A stretch of 64,000 nt of DNA from NCBI GenBank assembly GCA_963816315.1, contig CAWFJZ010000020.1:124001-188000 (forward strand), in the 5' to 3' direction. Source of the DNA: CADEEN01 sp963816315 (lineage in GTDB: Bacteria; Pseudomonadota; Gammaproteobacteria; Burkholderiales; Burkholderiaceae_C). Below, piece by piece: positions 37,357-47,053 of the stretch. Both the position numbers and the translations under genes were made by a program. Each line of letters opens with the position of its first letter. Within the stretch, counting starts at the first letter, position 1. A model generated the notes under the pieces. That model saw nothing but the letters and a program-made list of their open reading frames with translations. It was not told the origin of the DNA and made no database searches.

Positions 37357-38496
37357 ATGCAAGCTCTCCACAAGCTCTCTCCTGCCGGCACGCTGCTCGC
37401 GCTCACGCTGGCGCTTTCGGCGTGTTCGACCGTCGATAACTTCCTGCAAGGCGACAAGGTCGATTACAAGAGCCAGTCGGTGAAGACGGCGCCGCTCGAA
37501 GTGCCGCCGGACCTGACGCAACTGCAACGCGACGGCCGCTACGCGCCGGCCAGCGGCAGCGTCAGCGCCAGCACCTACCAGACGGGCGGCGCCACGCTCA
37601 ACCCGGCGGCTGCCAACGCGGTGGCCACGGTGGCCCCGACGGCGGTCGGCGAGATGCGCGTCGTGCGTGAAGGCAACCAGCGTTGGCTCGTGGTGCCGAT
37701 GCCGGCCGAACAGTTGTGGCCGCAACTGCGCGAGTTCTGGACGGAGCGCGGCTTCAACCTCGTCATCGACAACGCGCAGGCCGGCGTGATGGAAACCGAC
37801 TGGGCCGAGAACCGCGCCAAGATCCCGCAGGACATCGTGCGGCGCACGATCGGCCGCGTCATCGACAGCCTGTACGACACCGGCGAGCGCGACCGCTACC
37901 GCACGCGCATCGAGCGCAACGGCAACACCAGCGAGGTCTATATCAGCCACCGCGGCATGACCGAGGAATACGCCGGCGACCGCAAGGACAAGACCGTGTG
38001 GACGCCGCGGCCGGCCGACCCCGGCCTCGAGGCCGAGTTCCTGACCAAGCTGATGGTCAAGCTCGGCACCAAGGAAACGGCGGCGCGCGAGGTCGTGGCC
38101 AAGGGGGCCTCGGCACCGCAGGCATCGCCGGCGCGCGCCCGCGCCGTCAGCGGCCAGCCGGCGCTGCAAGTCGATGAAGGTTTCGATCGCGCCTGGCGAC
38201 GCGTCGGCCTGGCGCTGGACCGCGGCGGCTTCACCGTCGAAGACCGCGACCGCGCCGGCGGTTTGTACTTCGTGCGCTATGTCGATCCGAAAAACGCCGC
38301 CACCAACGCCGACCCGGGCATCTTCAGCAAGCTGTTCGGCAAATCCGACAACGCCGGCGCGCCGGTGCGTTATCGCATCGCCGTCAAGGGCGAAGGCGAG
38401 AAGACCAACGTCACGGTGCAGAACTCGCAGGGCTCGCCCGAGGCCAGCGACGTCGGGCAGCGCATCGTCGCCTTGCTGGTCGATGATCTGAAGTAG
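37357..38496 (+). CDS. bamC: Outer membrane protein assembly lipoprotein BamC
   Basis: 379-residue lipoprotein of the BAM complex. Lipobox LALSACST with the acylated Cys near residue 23, then an unstructured N-terminal region that contains the conserved KTAPLEVPPDLTQLQRDGRY, which contacts BamD. Two helix-grip domains follow: RWLVVPMPAEQLWPQLREFW...GVMETDWAENRAKIP and ALQVDEGFDRAWRRVGLALD...YRIAVKGEGEKTNVTVQNSQ, with IVALLVDDLK at the end. It directly follows dapA and is 18 bases before the metallo-hydrolase gene. Confidence 0.93.
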   Translation: MQALHKLSPAGTLLALTLALSACSTVDNFLQGDKVDYKSQSVKTAPLEVPPDLTQLQRDGRYAPASGSVSASTYQTGGATLNPAAANAVATVAPTAVGEMRVVREGNQRWLVVPMPAEQLWPQLREFWTERGFNLVIDNAQAGVMETDWAENRAKIPQDIVRRTIGRVIDSLYDTGERDRYRTRIERNGNTSEVYISHRGMTEEYAGDRKDKTVWTPRPADPGLEAEFLTKLMVKLGTKETAAREVVAKGASAPQASPARARAVSGQPALQVDEGFDRAWRRVGLALDRGGFTVEDRDRAGGLYFVRYVDPKNAATNADPGIFSKLFGKSDNAGAPVRYRIAVKGEGEKTNVTVQNSQGSPEASDVGQRIVALLVDDLK

Positions 38497-38514
38497 CGCG
38501 CGGCGCCGGCACCC

Positions 38515-39310
38515 GTGCTGCGCTTTTCGAGCCTGGCCAGCGGCAGCAGCGGCAACGCGACACTGGTCGAAGCGTGGAGCCGCGATCACGAGCGGCCGAC
38601 GCGCCTGCTGGTCGATTGCGGATTGACGCTGCGCCGCTTGACGGCCGCGTTGGCCGTGCGCGGCTGCACACCATCGGACCTCGACGCCGTCTTCGTCACT
38701 CACGAGCACAGCGACCATCTCGGCGGTGTGCTGGCGCTGCAGCGCCGCCACGGCATGCCGGTGTGGACGAGCGCCGGCACCTGGGCCGCGGCGATGGCGC
38801 GCGCCGGCGAGTGCGCGCGCCATCGCCAACATCGCAGCGCATGGTCAACGCATCACGATCGGTGCGCTCGAACTGCTGCCGTTTGCCGTGCCGCACGACG
38901 CCGCCGAGCCGCTGCAACTCGTCTGCCGCGCCGGCGATGCGCGGCTGGGCATCGTCACCGATCTCGGCGAGCCCAACGATGCGGTGGCACGGGCGCTGCA
39001 AGGCTGCGATGCGCTGCTGCTCGAATGCAATCACGACCGCACAATGCTCGTCGAGGGCCGCTACCCGGTGTGGCTGCAGCGGCGCATCGGCGGCGTGCGC
39101 GGCCACCTGGCCAACGAGCAGTCGGCGGCGCTATTGGCCGCGTGCCGGCATGACGGCCTGCGGCATGTCGTCGCGGCGCACCTGAGCCGGCACAACAACG
39201 AACCGGCGCGTGCGCTGGCGGCCTTGCAGAGCGCCGCGCAGGTCTGGTGCCTGCCGAGACTGCATGTCGCCGATGGCGACACCGGTTGCGGCTGGATCGA
39301 TCTCGACTGA
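38515..39310 (+). CDS. MBL-fold metallo-hydrolase (YycJ/WalJ-like), one frameshift
   Basis: 264 residues after removing one extra base near 38815. Metallo-beta-lactamase fold: RFSSLASGSSGNATLVEA at the N-terminus is typical of the YycJ group, then VTHEHSDHLGGVLALQRRHG (HxHxDH metal site, about 62-67), GIVTDLG with the bridging Asp, LLLECNHDRTML, and HVVAAHLSRHNN with the C-terminal His. Relatives are proposed 5'-3' DNA exonucleases. Start GTG 38515, in the bamC operon. The stop faces a terminator hairpin at 39331-39350. Confidence 0.88.
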
Positions 39311-39330
39311 GCGAGCGGCGCACCAAGAAA

Positions 39331-39350
39331 AAGCCGCCCGAAGGCGGCTT
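39331..39350 (-). terminator. Rho-independent terminator
   Basis: Perfect 8-base stem AAGCCGCC (39331-39338) and GGCGGCTT (39343-39350) with a CGAA loop. On the minus strand it is followed by TTTTTCTT, so it ends the alanine-rich lipoprotein transcript. On the plus strand the stem is followed by only CTT, so it may also act weakly on the transcript from the metallo-hydrolase gene. Confidence 0.85.
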
Positions 39351-39377
39351 CTTGCAAGAGCAGATCGGAGGACCGAT

Positions 39378-39674
39378 TTACTTCTTGACGGCGTCTGCGG
39401 CCTTGGCAGCAGCGTCCTTGGCGGCATCGACAGCCTTGCCGGCGGCGTCCTTGGCCGCGGTGGCGGCAGCATCAGCAGCAGCCGATGCGGCGCCACCGAC
39501 AGCGGTCGTTGCGGCGGCGGCGGCCGAGGCGGCGTCGTTCACGGCTGCCGAAGCAGCAGCGGCCACGGGAGCCACCACGGCCGGCATCGCCGGCTTGGCC
39601 ATTTCTTCCTTCTTGCCGCAAGCGGCCAGAGCGACAGCGGCCAGCAAAGAGGCCAGGACGAGCGACTTGTTCAT
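39378..39674 (-). CDS. Alanine-rich lipoprotein with LEA-like amphipathic repeats
   Basis: 98 residues from ATG 39674, chosen because AAGGA lies about ten bases upstream; an alternative ATG at 39680 is too close. Lipobox VALAACGKK gives a lipoprotein with acylated Cys near residue 19. The mature part is almost all Ala with regularly spaced Lys and Asp (AAKDAAGKAVDAAKDAAAK), predicted as one long amphipathic helix, like LEA or apolipoprotein repeats. Function unknown; such proteins are small periplasmic or envelope stress factors in relatives, by inference. It is monocistronic: own promoter region upstream (39681-39842), terminator just downstream. Confidence 0.8.
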   Translation of the reverse strand: MNKSLVLASLLAAVALAACGKKEEMAKPAMPAVVAPVAAAASAAVNDAASAAAAATTAVGGAASAAADAAATAAKDAAGKAVDAAKDAAAKAADAVKK

Positions 39675-39735
39675 GAGCATTTTTCCTTGGGTGAGTCGAA
39701 CGATTGCCGAAGGTCGGCAGCTTGGGGATCCGGCT

Positions 39736-39747
39736 GATACCCGTATC
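39736..39747. promoter_or_regulatory. Palindrome in promoter region of the alanine-rich lipoprotein gene
   Basis: GATAC-CC-GTATC is a perfect inverted repeat 62 bases upstream of the lipoprotein ATG. On the minus strand a TTGACG hexamer, a fair -35 box, abuts and overlaps it. It may be a repressor or activator site; no regulator can be named. Confidence 0.35.
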
Positions 39748-39842
39748 CGTCAAGGCACGCGGCTGACCCCTTGAGCTGATGCTCGTGAGGTGGCTATGCC
39801 ACAGTGCCTAGCCTTTCATTGTAGTGCCCGTGCGGGCATTCC

Positions 39843-40343
39843 CTAGAGGCCCAGCGTGTTGGCGCCGAATCCGGGCTCCGAGCGTTGCAGCAATACGTCA
39901 ACGACCTCGCGCCAATCGGCCACCTCCTTGTCGCTGCCCAGCGCATGGCCACGCCAGCGCAGGCGGTCGGCCAACATCAGGCTCGACGGCCCGGCGAGCA
40001 ACAGCGTCGGCACCTGCGACGGCAGGGTCTCGGTGGCGAAGGCTTCGACCACATGCGCGAATGTGCCGCGCCACGTCGTGAAGCGTGAGAACAGGCGAGG
40101 AATGGTGTCGAATCGTGAGCCGACCATCAACAGCCGGCGCTGCGGCAGACGCGCCCAGGCGCCGAGGCTGTCGAGGATCTCGGCGTCGTCGAGCGGCCAG
40201 ACCTCGAAATCGCAATCGACGAGACACAGCTCGCGTTCGCGTTGACGCAATGCCTGCGCCAGGCTGCGCCGCACGGCGTGGGTGAAGTCGCTGCGGCCGT
40301 CGATCAACGCGCCGCGGTCTGCGTTGGCGGTGGCGTCATGCAT
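39843..40343 (-). CDS. Hypothetical protein downstream of the JmjC oxygenase gene
   Basis: 166 residues from ATG 40343, with GAGGAG nine bases upstream. It is soluble with no signal peptide. Visible features: FTHAVRRSLAQALRQRERE, LVDCDFEVWPLDDAEILDSL, RLLMVGSRFDTIPRLFSRFT and ETLPSQVPTLLLAGPSSLML. The pattern of an acidic strand followed by long helices recalls phospholipase-D-like or 'DUF7931' proteins of Burkholderiales, but I cannot confirm this. It lies 13 bases after the JmjC gene on the same strand and is probably cotranscribed. Confidence 0.65.
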   Translation of the reverse strand: MHDATANADRGALIDGRSDFTHAVRRSLAQALRQRERELCLVDCDFEVWPLDDAEILDSLGAWARLPQRRLLMVGSRFDTIPRLFSRFTTWRGTFAHVVEAFATETLPSQVPTLLLAGPSSLMLADRLRWRGHALGSDKEVADWREVVDVLLQRSEPGFGANTLGL

Positions 40344-40356
40344 AGCAATGCGCTCC

Positions 40357-41512
40357 TCAAGGCGGGGGTGGTTCACGGCGGGCATGCAGCCAGCCGGCCT
40401 GCAGCCATTCTGCAATCAACGCGCGCGCGCCGGCACCGAGGCGGCGCACTTCGTCCGGCGCCAGCGCGCGCTGGTCGGCCAGGCGCCGCATCAGCCGGGC
40501 GTCGCGGCCGCCGGCGCGAAAGGATTCGCCGTTGATGAACACCTGCTGCTCGTCATAGCCCATGCGGCTGCGGCGATCGAGGGCCAGACCGTCGCCGGCC
40601 TTCAAGCCAGCGTCGTCGGCGGCCGTCGAACCAGACCTGCGGCTTCGGCTCGGTGAGCCATTCGCCGAGCGCGCGCGCAATGGCGCCGGGTTCGGCGAGT
40701 GCACGTTGCAGCGCCTGCTGCGCGAACGCCTGCAGTGCGGGCGGCACCGCGCCGGGTTGCGCGGTGGCGGCTTGGCCGGCGTCGCGGTAGCGTGGTGACG
40801 CGCGGTCGCCGCCCTGGTCGGCCAAGCGCTCGAACAGCACGCGCGCCAGCTCGCCTCTCGTCGGCGCGCGAAAGCCGATCGACGCCGTCATGCAGTCGCC
40901 GCCGACGGCCGTGCCCTCATGCGCCCAGCCCGGCGGCAGATAAAGCATGTCGCCGGGTTCGAGCCGGTGCGACTCGGTGGGCTCGAACCGCGACAACATC
41001 TTCAGCGGCACGTCATCGCGCAACAGCGGGTGCTCGCAACGGCCATAACGCCACTGCCGACGGCCAGACATCTGCAGCAGGAAGACGTCGTAGGAATCGA
41101 TGTGCGGACCGACGCTGCCGCCGTCGCTCGCATACGAGACCATCACGTCGTCGAGCCGCGCATCGGGCACGAAACGAAAGCGCGACAGCAGCGCGTGCGC
41201 GGCATCGACATGCAGGTCGAGCCCTTGCACGAGCAGCGTCCAGTGGGCCTGCGACAGCGGCGGCAGCGCGCGACGCGGCAGCGGGCCCGGCCGCAGAAGC
41301 CACCGCCGGCCCTCGCGCACGACCAGGCGCGACTCCACGTCGTCGCGCGCCGCCAGCGCAAACAACTCGGCGCGCGCCAGCGGCAGCAGGACCGCCGGCG
41401 CAGCCTGCCGCACCAGCAGCGGCGTCTTGTGCCAGTGGCGGCGCATGAACTGCGACGGCGCGAGGCCGCCGAGCAGGCGCGCGGGCTGGTCGATGTCGAT
41501 CATCGGCAACAT
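40357..41512 (-). CDS. JmjC-type cupin, ribosomal oxygenase RoxA/YcfD-like, one frameshift
   Basis: 384 residues after removing one extra base near 40630. Fe(II)/2-oxoglutarate-dependent oxygenase that, in E. coli YcfD, hydroxylates an Arg of ribosomal protein L16. The iron ligands are visible in GPHIDSYDVFLLQ (HxD, about 120) and LPPGWAHEGTAVGG (distal His, about 180). The N-terminus FMRRHWHKTPLLVRQAAP matches this group. The C-terminal winged-helix-like part (FINGESFRAGGRDARLMRRL) is in the shifted frame. ATG 41512 has AGGG five bases upstream; ATG 41503 is an alternative. Confidence 0.87.
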
Positions 41513-41588
41513 TCTCGCCCTGTAATATCGTTGGGTCAGCAGCCCCCAAGGGCCGGACTTGCCCGGCCCGGCCCCCCGTGGGGGGCGC

Positions 41589-41619
41589 AAGAAAACTTGG
41601 GGCGGCCCGGCGTTTTCTT
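41589..41619. promoter_or_regulatory. Inverted repeat immediately upstream of slyD
   Basis: AAGAAAAC (41589-41596) and GTTTTCTT (41612-41619) form a perfect 8-base inverted repeat that ends at the slyD ATG. A GC hairpin CCCCCC/GGGGGG precedes it. No Shine-Dalgarno sequence is visible in the loop, so the structure may influence slyD translation, or it may be part of a dispersed intergenic repeat. Confidence 0.4.
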
Positions 41620-42156
41620 ATGAGCGAGACCCCGATGACGATTCACAAGCCCTGCGTCGTGGCGCTGACGTGGAAACTGTCCGACGCGCACGGTGCGGAC
41701 ATCGACGAGCTGACCGAGCCCGTCGAGTTCTTCTACGGCGGCGACGACCTGCTGACCAAGGTCGAAGAAGCGATCGAGGGCAAAAGCGGCGGCTTCGAAG
41801 CGCATCTGCACCTCGAGCCCGAACATGCCTTCGGCGACTACGACAGCGAGCTGGTGTGCTTCGAGAACCGCTCGTTGTTCCCCGACGGCGTCGAGCCCGG
41901 CATGCGCTTCGAAGGCCTGCCCGAAGGCCATGCGACGCCGGACATGCCGGCCGATGCGATCTACACCGTCACCGAGGTCTATCCGTCGCATGTCGTGCTC
42001 GACGGCAACCATCCGCTGGCCGGTATGGCGCTGCGCCTGCACTTGAAAGTTCAGGGTGTGCGCGAAGCCAGCGACGAAGAAGTCGAAGCCGGCAGCGTCG
42101 GCGTCGGTGTGTTCGACATCGCCAGCGTGATGCCGACGCCGTCGCGTCTGCAGTAG
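41620..42156 (+). CDS. slyD: FKBP-type peptidyl-prolyl isomerase SlyD-like
   Basis: 178 residues. FKBP domain with an IF (insert-in-flap) chaperone domain: TWKLSDAHGADIDELTEPVE, the FKBP hallmark FFYGGDDLLTKVEEAIEGKS, GGFEAHLHLEPEHAFGDYDS, then the IF domain and VVLDGNHPLAGMALRLHLKV. The His/Cys-rich metal-binding tail of E. coli SlyD is missing, as in many betaproteobacteria. Start ATG 41620 (MSETPM). It is convergent with dut; only one base separates their stops. Confidence 0.88.
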   Translation: MSETPMTIHKPCVVALTWKLSDAHGADIDELTEPVEFFYGGDDLLTKVEEAIEGKSGGFEAHLHLEPEHAFGDYDSELVCFENRSLFPDGVEPGMRFEGLPEGHATPDMPADAIYTVTEVYPSHVVLDGNHPLAGMALRLHLKVQGVREASDEEVEAGSVGVGVFDIASVMPTPSRLQ

Positions 42157-42157
42157 T

Positions 42158-42607
42158 CTATTTTTTTCCGGTCGAGCCGAAGCCGCCTTCGCCGCGCGAA
42201 GACGATTCGAAAGAATCGACACGCCGGAACGCCGCCTGCACGACCGGCACGATCACCATCTGCGCGATGCGCTCCATCGGCTCGATCGTGAACGCGCTGC
42301 CGCCGCGGTTCCAGCAGCTCACCATCAGCGGACCCTGGTAGTCGCTGTCGATCAGGCCGACGAGGTTGCCGAGCACGATGCCGTGCTTGTGTCCGAGGCC
42401 CGAGCGCGGCAGCAGCATCGCGCACAGGCCGGGGTCGCCGATGTGGATCGACAAGCCGGTGGGGATGAGTTGCGATTGCCCTGGCGCCAGAACGAGCGGC
42501 GCATCGAGGCAGGCCCGCAGGTCGAGGCCGGCGCTGCCGGACGTGGCATAGGCGGGCAGGTGCTCGCTCATGCGTGCGTCGACCACGCGAACATCGATCG
42601 TCGTCAT
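42158..42607 (-). CDS. dut: Deoxyuridine 5'-triphosphate nucleotidohydrolase
   Basis: 149-residue trimeric dUTPase, converting dUTP to dUMP and pyrophosphate. All five motifs are present: YATSGSAGLDLRA (1), LLPRSGLGHKHGIVLGN (2), LVGLIDSDYQGPLMV (3, catalytic Asp), RIAQMVIVPV (4) and GEGGFGSTG (5). ATG 42607 overlaps the coaBC stop (ATGA), the usual coaBC-dut pairing in proteobacteria. Confidence 0.97.
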   Translation of the reverse strand: MTTIDVRVVDARMSEHLPAYATSGSAGLDLRACLDAPLVLAPGQSQLIPTGLSIHIGDPGLCAMLLPRSGLGHKHGIVLGNLVGLIDSDYQGPLMVSCWNRGGSAFTIEPMERIAQMVIVPVVQAAFRRVDSFESSSRGEGGFGSTGKK

Positions 42608-43813
42608 ACGGAAATGCGTTGGGAGATTTCAGCGATCAACTGCCGCGCCAGCGTCAGCTTGTCGGCATGCGGCAACGCGCGCGTGCCCTTGGCATCGACC
42701 AGCAGCAGCGCGTTGTGGTCCTGGCCGAAGGTCGCCGGGCCCGAGGTTGCCGACGATCAGCGGCACGTTCTTGCGCACGAGCTTGGCGCGCGCGTGCTGC
42801 TCGACCTCGTGGCTCTCGGCCGCGAAGCCGACGCAGTACGGCCGCTTCGGCAGCGCCGCCACCGCGGCGAGGATGTCGGGGTTCTCGATCAGCGACAGCG
42901 CCGGCGCGCCCTGCCCCGGCGCCTTCTTGATCTTGTGTTCGGCCGCATCGGCCGGCCGCCAGTCGGCGACCGCAGCGGTGGCGACGAAAACGTCGTGCGA
43001 TATCGCCAACGGCAGCACTGCGTCGTGCATCTGGCGTGCGCTCTTCACATCGATGCGTTGCACGCCGGCGGGCGTCGGCAATGCCACCGGCCCGGCCACC
43101 AGCGTGACCACCGCACCCGCCTCGGCGGCGGCACGCGCGATCGCGAATCCCATCTTGCCGCTCGACAGGTTGGTGATGCCGCGCACCGGATCGATCGCTT
43201 CGTAGGTCGGCCCGGCGGTGATCAAGACCTTGCGCCCGGCGAGCAGCTTTGGTTGGAAGTGCGCGATCAGCGCATCGCACAACTCGGCGGCTTCGAGCAT
43301 GCGGCCATCGCCGATCTCGCCGCAGGCCTGATCGCCCGCATCGGGGCCGAGCAACACCGCGCCATCGGCGGCGATCTGGGCGACGTTGCGCTGCGTCGCC
43401 GGATGCGCCCACATCTCGCGGTTCATCGCCGGCGCGACCAGCAGCGGGCATTCTTCGATGCGCCGCGCCAGGCACAGCAGCGACAGCAAATCGTCGGCGC
43501 GCCCTTGCGCCAGCTTGGCGATGAAGTCGGCGCTGGCCGGCGCAACGATCACCGCATCGGCTTCGCGCGTCAGGTTGATGTGCGCCATGTTGTTGTCGGG
43601 CCGTGCATCCCACTGGCTGGTGACCACGGGCCGGTTCGACAACGCCTGCATCGTCACCGCGCCGATGAACTGTTCGGCCGCTTCCGTCATCACCACCTGC
43701 ACCGTCGCCCCGGCCTTGGTCAGCTCGCGTGTCAGCTCCGCCGCCTTGTAGCAGGCGATGCCGCCCGACAATCCGAGCACGATGTGGCGGCCGTCGAGTT
43801 GCAGGGCGGTCAT
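42604..43813 (-). CDS. coaBC: Bifunctional phosphopantothenoylcysteine decarboxylase/phosphopantothenate-cysteine ligase, one frameshift
   Basis: 402 residues after removing one extra base near 42737. Coenzyme A synthesis. CoaC half: VLGLSGGIACYKAAELTREL, INLTREADAVIVAPASADFI, APAMNREMW and the flap. CoaB half: VLITAGPTYEAIDPVRGITN, LSSGKMGFAIARAAAEAGA, VADWRPADAAEHKIKKAPGQ. The C-terminus continues in the shifted frame (FGQDHNALLLVDAKGTRALP) to TGA 42604. ATG 43813. An extra base in an essential gene argues for sequence error. Confidence 0.94.
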
Positions 43814-43850
43814 GGTGGCGCGCAATGTACCTGACGAAGGGGGTCAGGCG

Positions 43851-44396
43851 TCACGACGAACTGGCGATCGTCGGCGGCTTCGGATGCAGGCGCGCCATGC
43901 AATGCGCATCGACGTACACGCCGTCGCGCAGCGCGAAGGCGCGGTGCGTGCCCTCGTGCACGAAGCCGAACTTGCGGTAGAGCGCGATGCCGGCGGCGTT
44001 GTCGGTATAGACGGTGAGTTCCAGGCGCAGCAGTTGCGCCCAGTTGTCGGCCCAATCGACGATCGCCGCCATCATCGCCGTGCCGACGCCCTGCCCTTGC
44101 GCATGCTTGGCGACCGCCATGCCGATGCCGGCCGTGTGACGGCGGCGCACATGCGGCACCGGATGCACGCCGGCGTTGCCGACGGCCTCGCCGCCGCGCT
44201 CGGCAACGATGAACAGCTCTGCAGTCGTCGGGCCGACGGGCATCTCGTCGATGCGCTTCTTCCACGCGGCTTCGGTCGCGTACGGCAGTTGCAGCAGGCC
44301 GGGCAACACACCCAGATCACCCATGATCGCGACCATCGCCGCTGCGTCTTCCGGACGCGGGCGGCGGATGATGACCGCGGGCCTAGGCGCGTTCAC
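43851..44396 (-). CDS. GNAT family N-acetyltransferase
   Basis: 181 residues from GTG 44396, which overlaps the end of alaS by 14 bases. GNAT core: IIRRPRPEDAAAMVAIMGDL, TAGIGMAVAKHAQGQGVGTA with the CoA-binding QGQGVG, and ELTVYTDNAAGIALYRKFGF, close to the PhnO/RimI-like and L-amino-acid acetyltransferase group. The overlap with alaS suggests translational coupling. Substrate unknown. Confidence 0.83.
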   Translation of the reverse strand: MNAPRPAVIIRRPRPEDAAAMVAIMGDLGVLPGLLQLPYATEAAWKKRIDEMPVGPTTAELFIVAERGGEAVGNAGVHPVPHVRRRHTAGIGMAVAKHAQGQGVGTAMMAAIVDWADNWAQLLRLELTVYTDNAAGIALYRKFGFVHEGTHRAFALRDGVYVDAHCMARLHPKPPTIASSS

Positions 44397-47016
44397 CGAC
44401 CCACGCCGCCACCGACGCCAATGCTTTCGGCAATGCCGCCGCATCGGTGCCGCCGGCCATCGCCATGTCGGCCTTGCCGCCGCCCTTGCCGCCGACCTGC
44501 TGGGCGACGAAGTTGACGAGCTCGCCGGCCTTGACCTTGGCGGTGTGATCGGCCGTGACGCCGGCCGCGATCTGCACCTTGCCGCCATCGACGGCGGCCA
44601 GCACGATGGCCGCGCTCTTCAGCTTGTCCTTCAGCTTGTCCATCGTCTCGCGCAGCGTCTTCGCATCGGCGCCGTCGAGCGTGGCTGCGAGGACCTTGAT
44701 GCCCTTCACTTCCACCGCCTGCGACAACAGCTCGTCGCCTTGCGACGAGGCGAGCTTGCCCTTCAACTGAGCGATCTCCTTTTCGAGCGCACGCACCTGG
44801 TCGAGCACGCTCGTCACGCGCGCGCCGATCTCGGCCGGTGTGACCTTGAGCGAAGCGGCGACGCCGCCGACGGTGCTTTCGAGCTGCTGCAAGTACGCCA
44901 GCGCGTTGTCGCCGGTCACCGCTTCGATGCGGCGCACGCCCGCGGCCACACCGCCATCGGCGACGACCTTGAACAAGCCGATGTCGCCCGTGCGTTGCAC
45001 ATGCGTGCCGCCGCAGAGTTCGCGCGACGAGCCGATATCGAGCACGCGCACGGTGTCGCCGTACTTCTCGCCGAAGAGCATCATCGCGCCGGTCTTCTGC
45101 GCGTCGTCGATCGCCATCACGCGCGCCTGCGTCGCCGCATTGGCCAGCACCTCGGCGTTGACGAGGGCTTCGATCTTGGTGATCTGCGCGTCGGTCAGCG
45201 GCGCGTTGTGGCTGAAGTCGAAGCGCGTGCGCTCGGCGTTGACCAGCGAGCCCTTCTGCTGCACATGCGCGCCCAGCACTTCGCGCAGCGCCTTGTGCAT
45301 CAGGTGGGTGGCGCTGTGATTGCGCACGGTCTTGGCGCGCAGCTCGGCGTTGACGCGGGCGGTGAAGGCATCGCCGACTTTCACTTCGCCTTCGACCACG
45401 CGGCCCTGGTGCCCGTACACCGCCGCCTGAATCTTCGTCGTGTCTTCAATCTTCACCAGCGTCGTCGCGTTGCGCAGCTCGCCGCTGTCGCCCACCTGGC
45501 CGCCGCTCTCGGCGTAGAACGGCGTCTTGTCGAGCACGATGACCACGTCGTCGCCGGCCTTGGCCTGCTTGACTGAAGCGCCATCGACATACAGCGCCGT
45601 GACCAACGCGCCCTCGACCGTCAGGTGCTCGTAGCCGTCGAACGCCGTGTCGGCGCCGCTGTAGGCCAGCCCTTGCGCCAGCTTGAACTTGCCCGCCGCG
45701 CGCGCCTGCTCGCGCTGGCGCTGCATCGCGGCGTTGAAGCCGGCTTCATCGACCGTGACGCCGCGCTCGCGGCAGACGTCGGCCGTGAGGTCGAGCGGAA
45801 AGCCGAAGGTGTCGTGCAGCTTGAAGGCGAGTTCGCCGTCGATCTGCTTCGTGCCGCCGGCCAATGCGCGCGCTTCGAGGATCTCCATGCCGTTGGCGAT
45901 CGTCTGGAAGAAGCGCTCTTCTTCCTGCTTCAGCACATCGGTGACGCGCTGCGCCTGACGGCGCAGGTCGGGATACGCGTCGCCCATCTCGGCCGACCAG
46001 CGGCGCCACGAGCGCATGGAAGAACGGTTTCCGCGCACCGAGCTTGTAGCCGTGCCGGATGGCGCGCCGCGCGATGCGGCGCAGCACATAGCCGCGGCCT
46101 TCGTTGCCCGGGATCACGCCGTCGGCGACCGTGAACGCGCAGGAGCGGATGTGGTCGGCAATGACCTTCAGCGACGGCGATTCGCGATCGCACGTCGCCG
46201 CCACCGGCAACGTCCACCGCCTTCTTCGCCGCATCGAGCAGGCGCATGAACAGATCGATCTGGAACACGCGTGTGCACGCCCTGCAGCACCGTGGACAAG
46301 CGCTCCAGCCCCATGCCGGTATCGACGCTCGGCTTCGGCAGCTTGTGCATCACGCCGTCTTCGGTGCGGTTGAACTGCATGAAGACGTTGTTCCAGATCT
46401 CGACATAACGGTCGCCGTCCTGCTCGGGCGAGCCCGGCGGGCCGCCTTCCACCGCCGGGCCGTGGTCGTAGAAGATTTCGCTGCACGGACCGCACGGCCC
46501 CGTGTCGCCCATCATCCAGAAGTTGTCGCTCATGTAGCGGGCGCCCTTGTTGTCGCCGATGCGCACGATGCGCTCGGCCGGCAGCCCGATGACTTTCAAC
46601 CAGATGTCGTAGGCCTCGTCGTCTTCCGCATAGACCGTCGCCCAGAGTTTTTCCTTCGGCAGTTTGAAGTGGACGGTCAGCAACTCCCACGCGTACTGGA
46701 TCGCGTCGTGCTTGAAGTAGTCGCCGAAGCTGAAGTTGCCCAGCATCTCGAAGAACGTCAGGTGGCGCGCGGTGTAGCCGACGTTTTCCAGGTCGTTGTG
46801 TTTGCCGCCCGCGCGGATGCATTTCTGTGCCGTCGCCGCGCGCGTGTACGAGCGCTTGTCGAAGCCGAGGAACACGTCCTTGAACTGGTTCATGCCGGCG
46901 TTGGTGAAGAGCAGCGTCGGGTCGTCCCCGGGCACGACGGGCGACGAGGCAACGACAGTGTGGCCCTTGCTCTCGAAGAACGACAGGAACGTGGAGCGGA
47001 TTTCGGAGGCTTTCAT
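44383..47016 (-). CDS. alaS: Alanyl-tRNA synthetase, three frameshifts
   Basis: 876 residues after removal of three extra bases (near 46270, 46200 and 46010), the normal AlaRS length. Class II catalytic domain: IRSTFLSFFESKGHTVVASS, FTNAGMNQFKDVFLGFDKRS, AGGKHNDLENVGYTARHLTF and FFEMLGNFSFGDYFKHDAIQ. Editing domain: RNHSATHLMHKALREVLGAH and ELCGGTHVQRTGDIGLFKVV with the zinc-binding His/Cys set. C-Ala domain: QVGGKGGGKADMAMAGGTDA. ATG 47016 (MKASEIR). As an essential gene it must be intact in the organism, so the breaks mark sequence errors. Confidence 0.95.
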
Positions 47017-47053
47017 GCTGCGAATTATCGCAGCGCGACTCGCGCAGGCAGGC

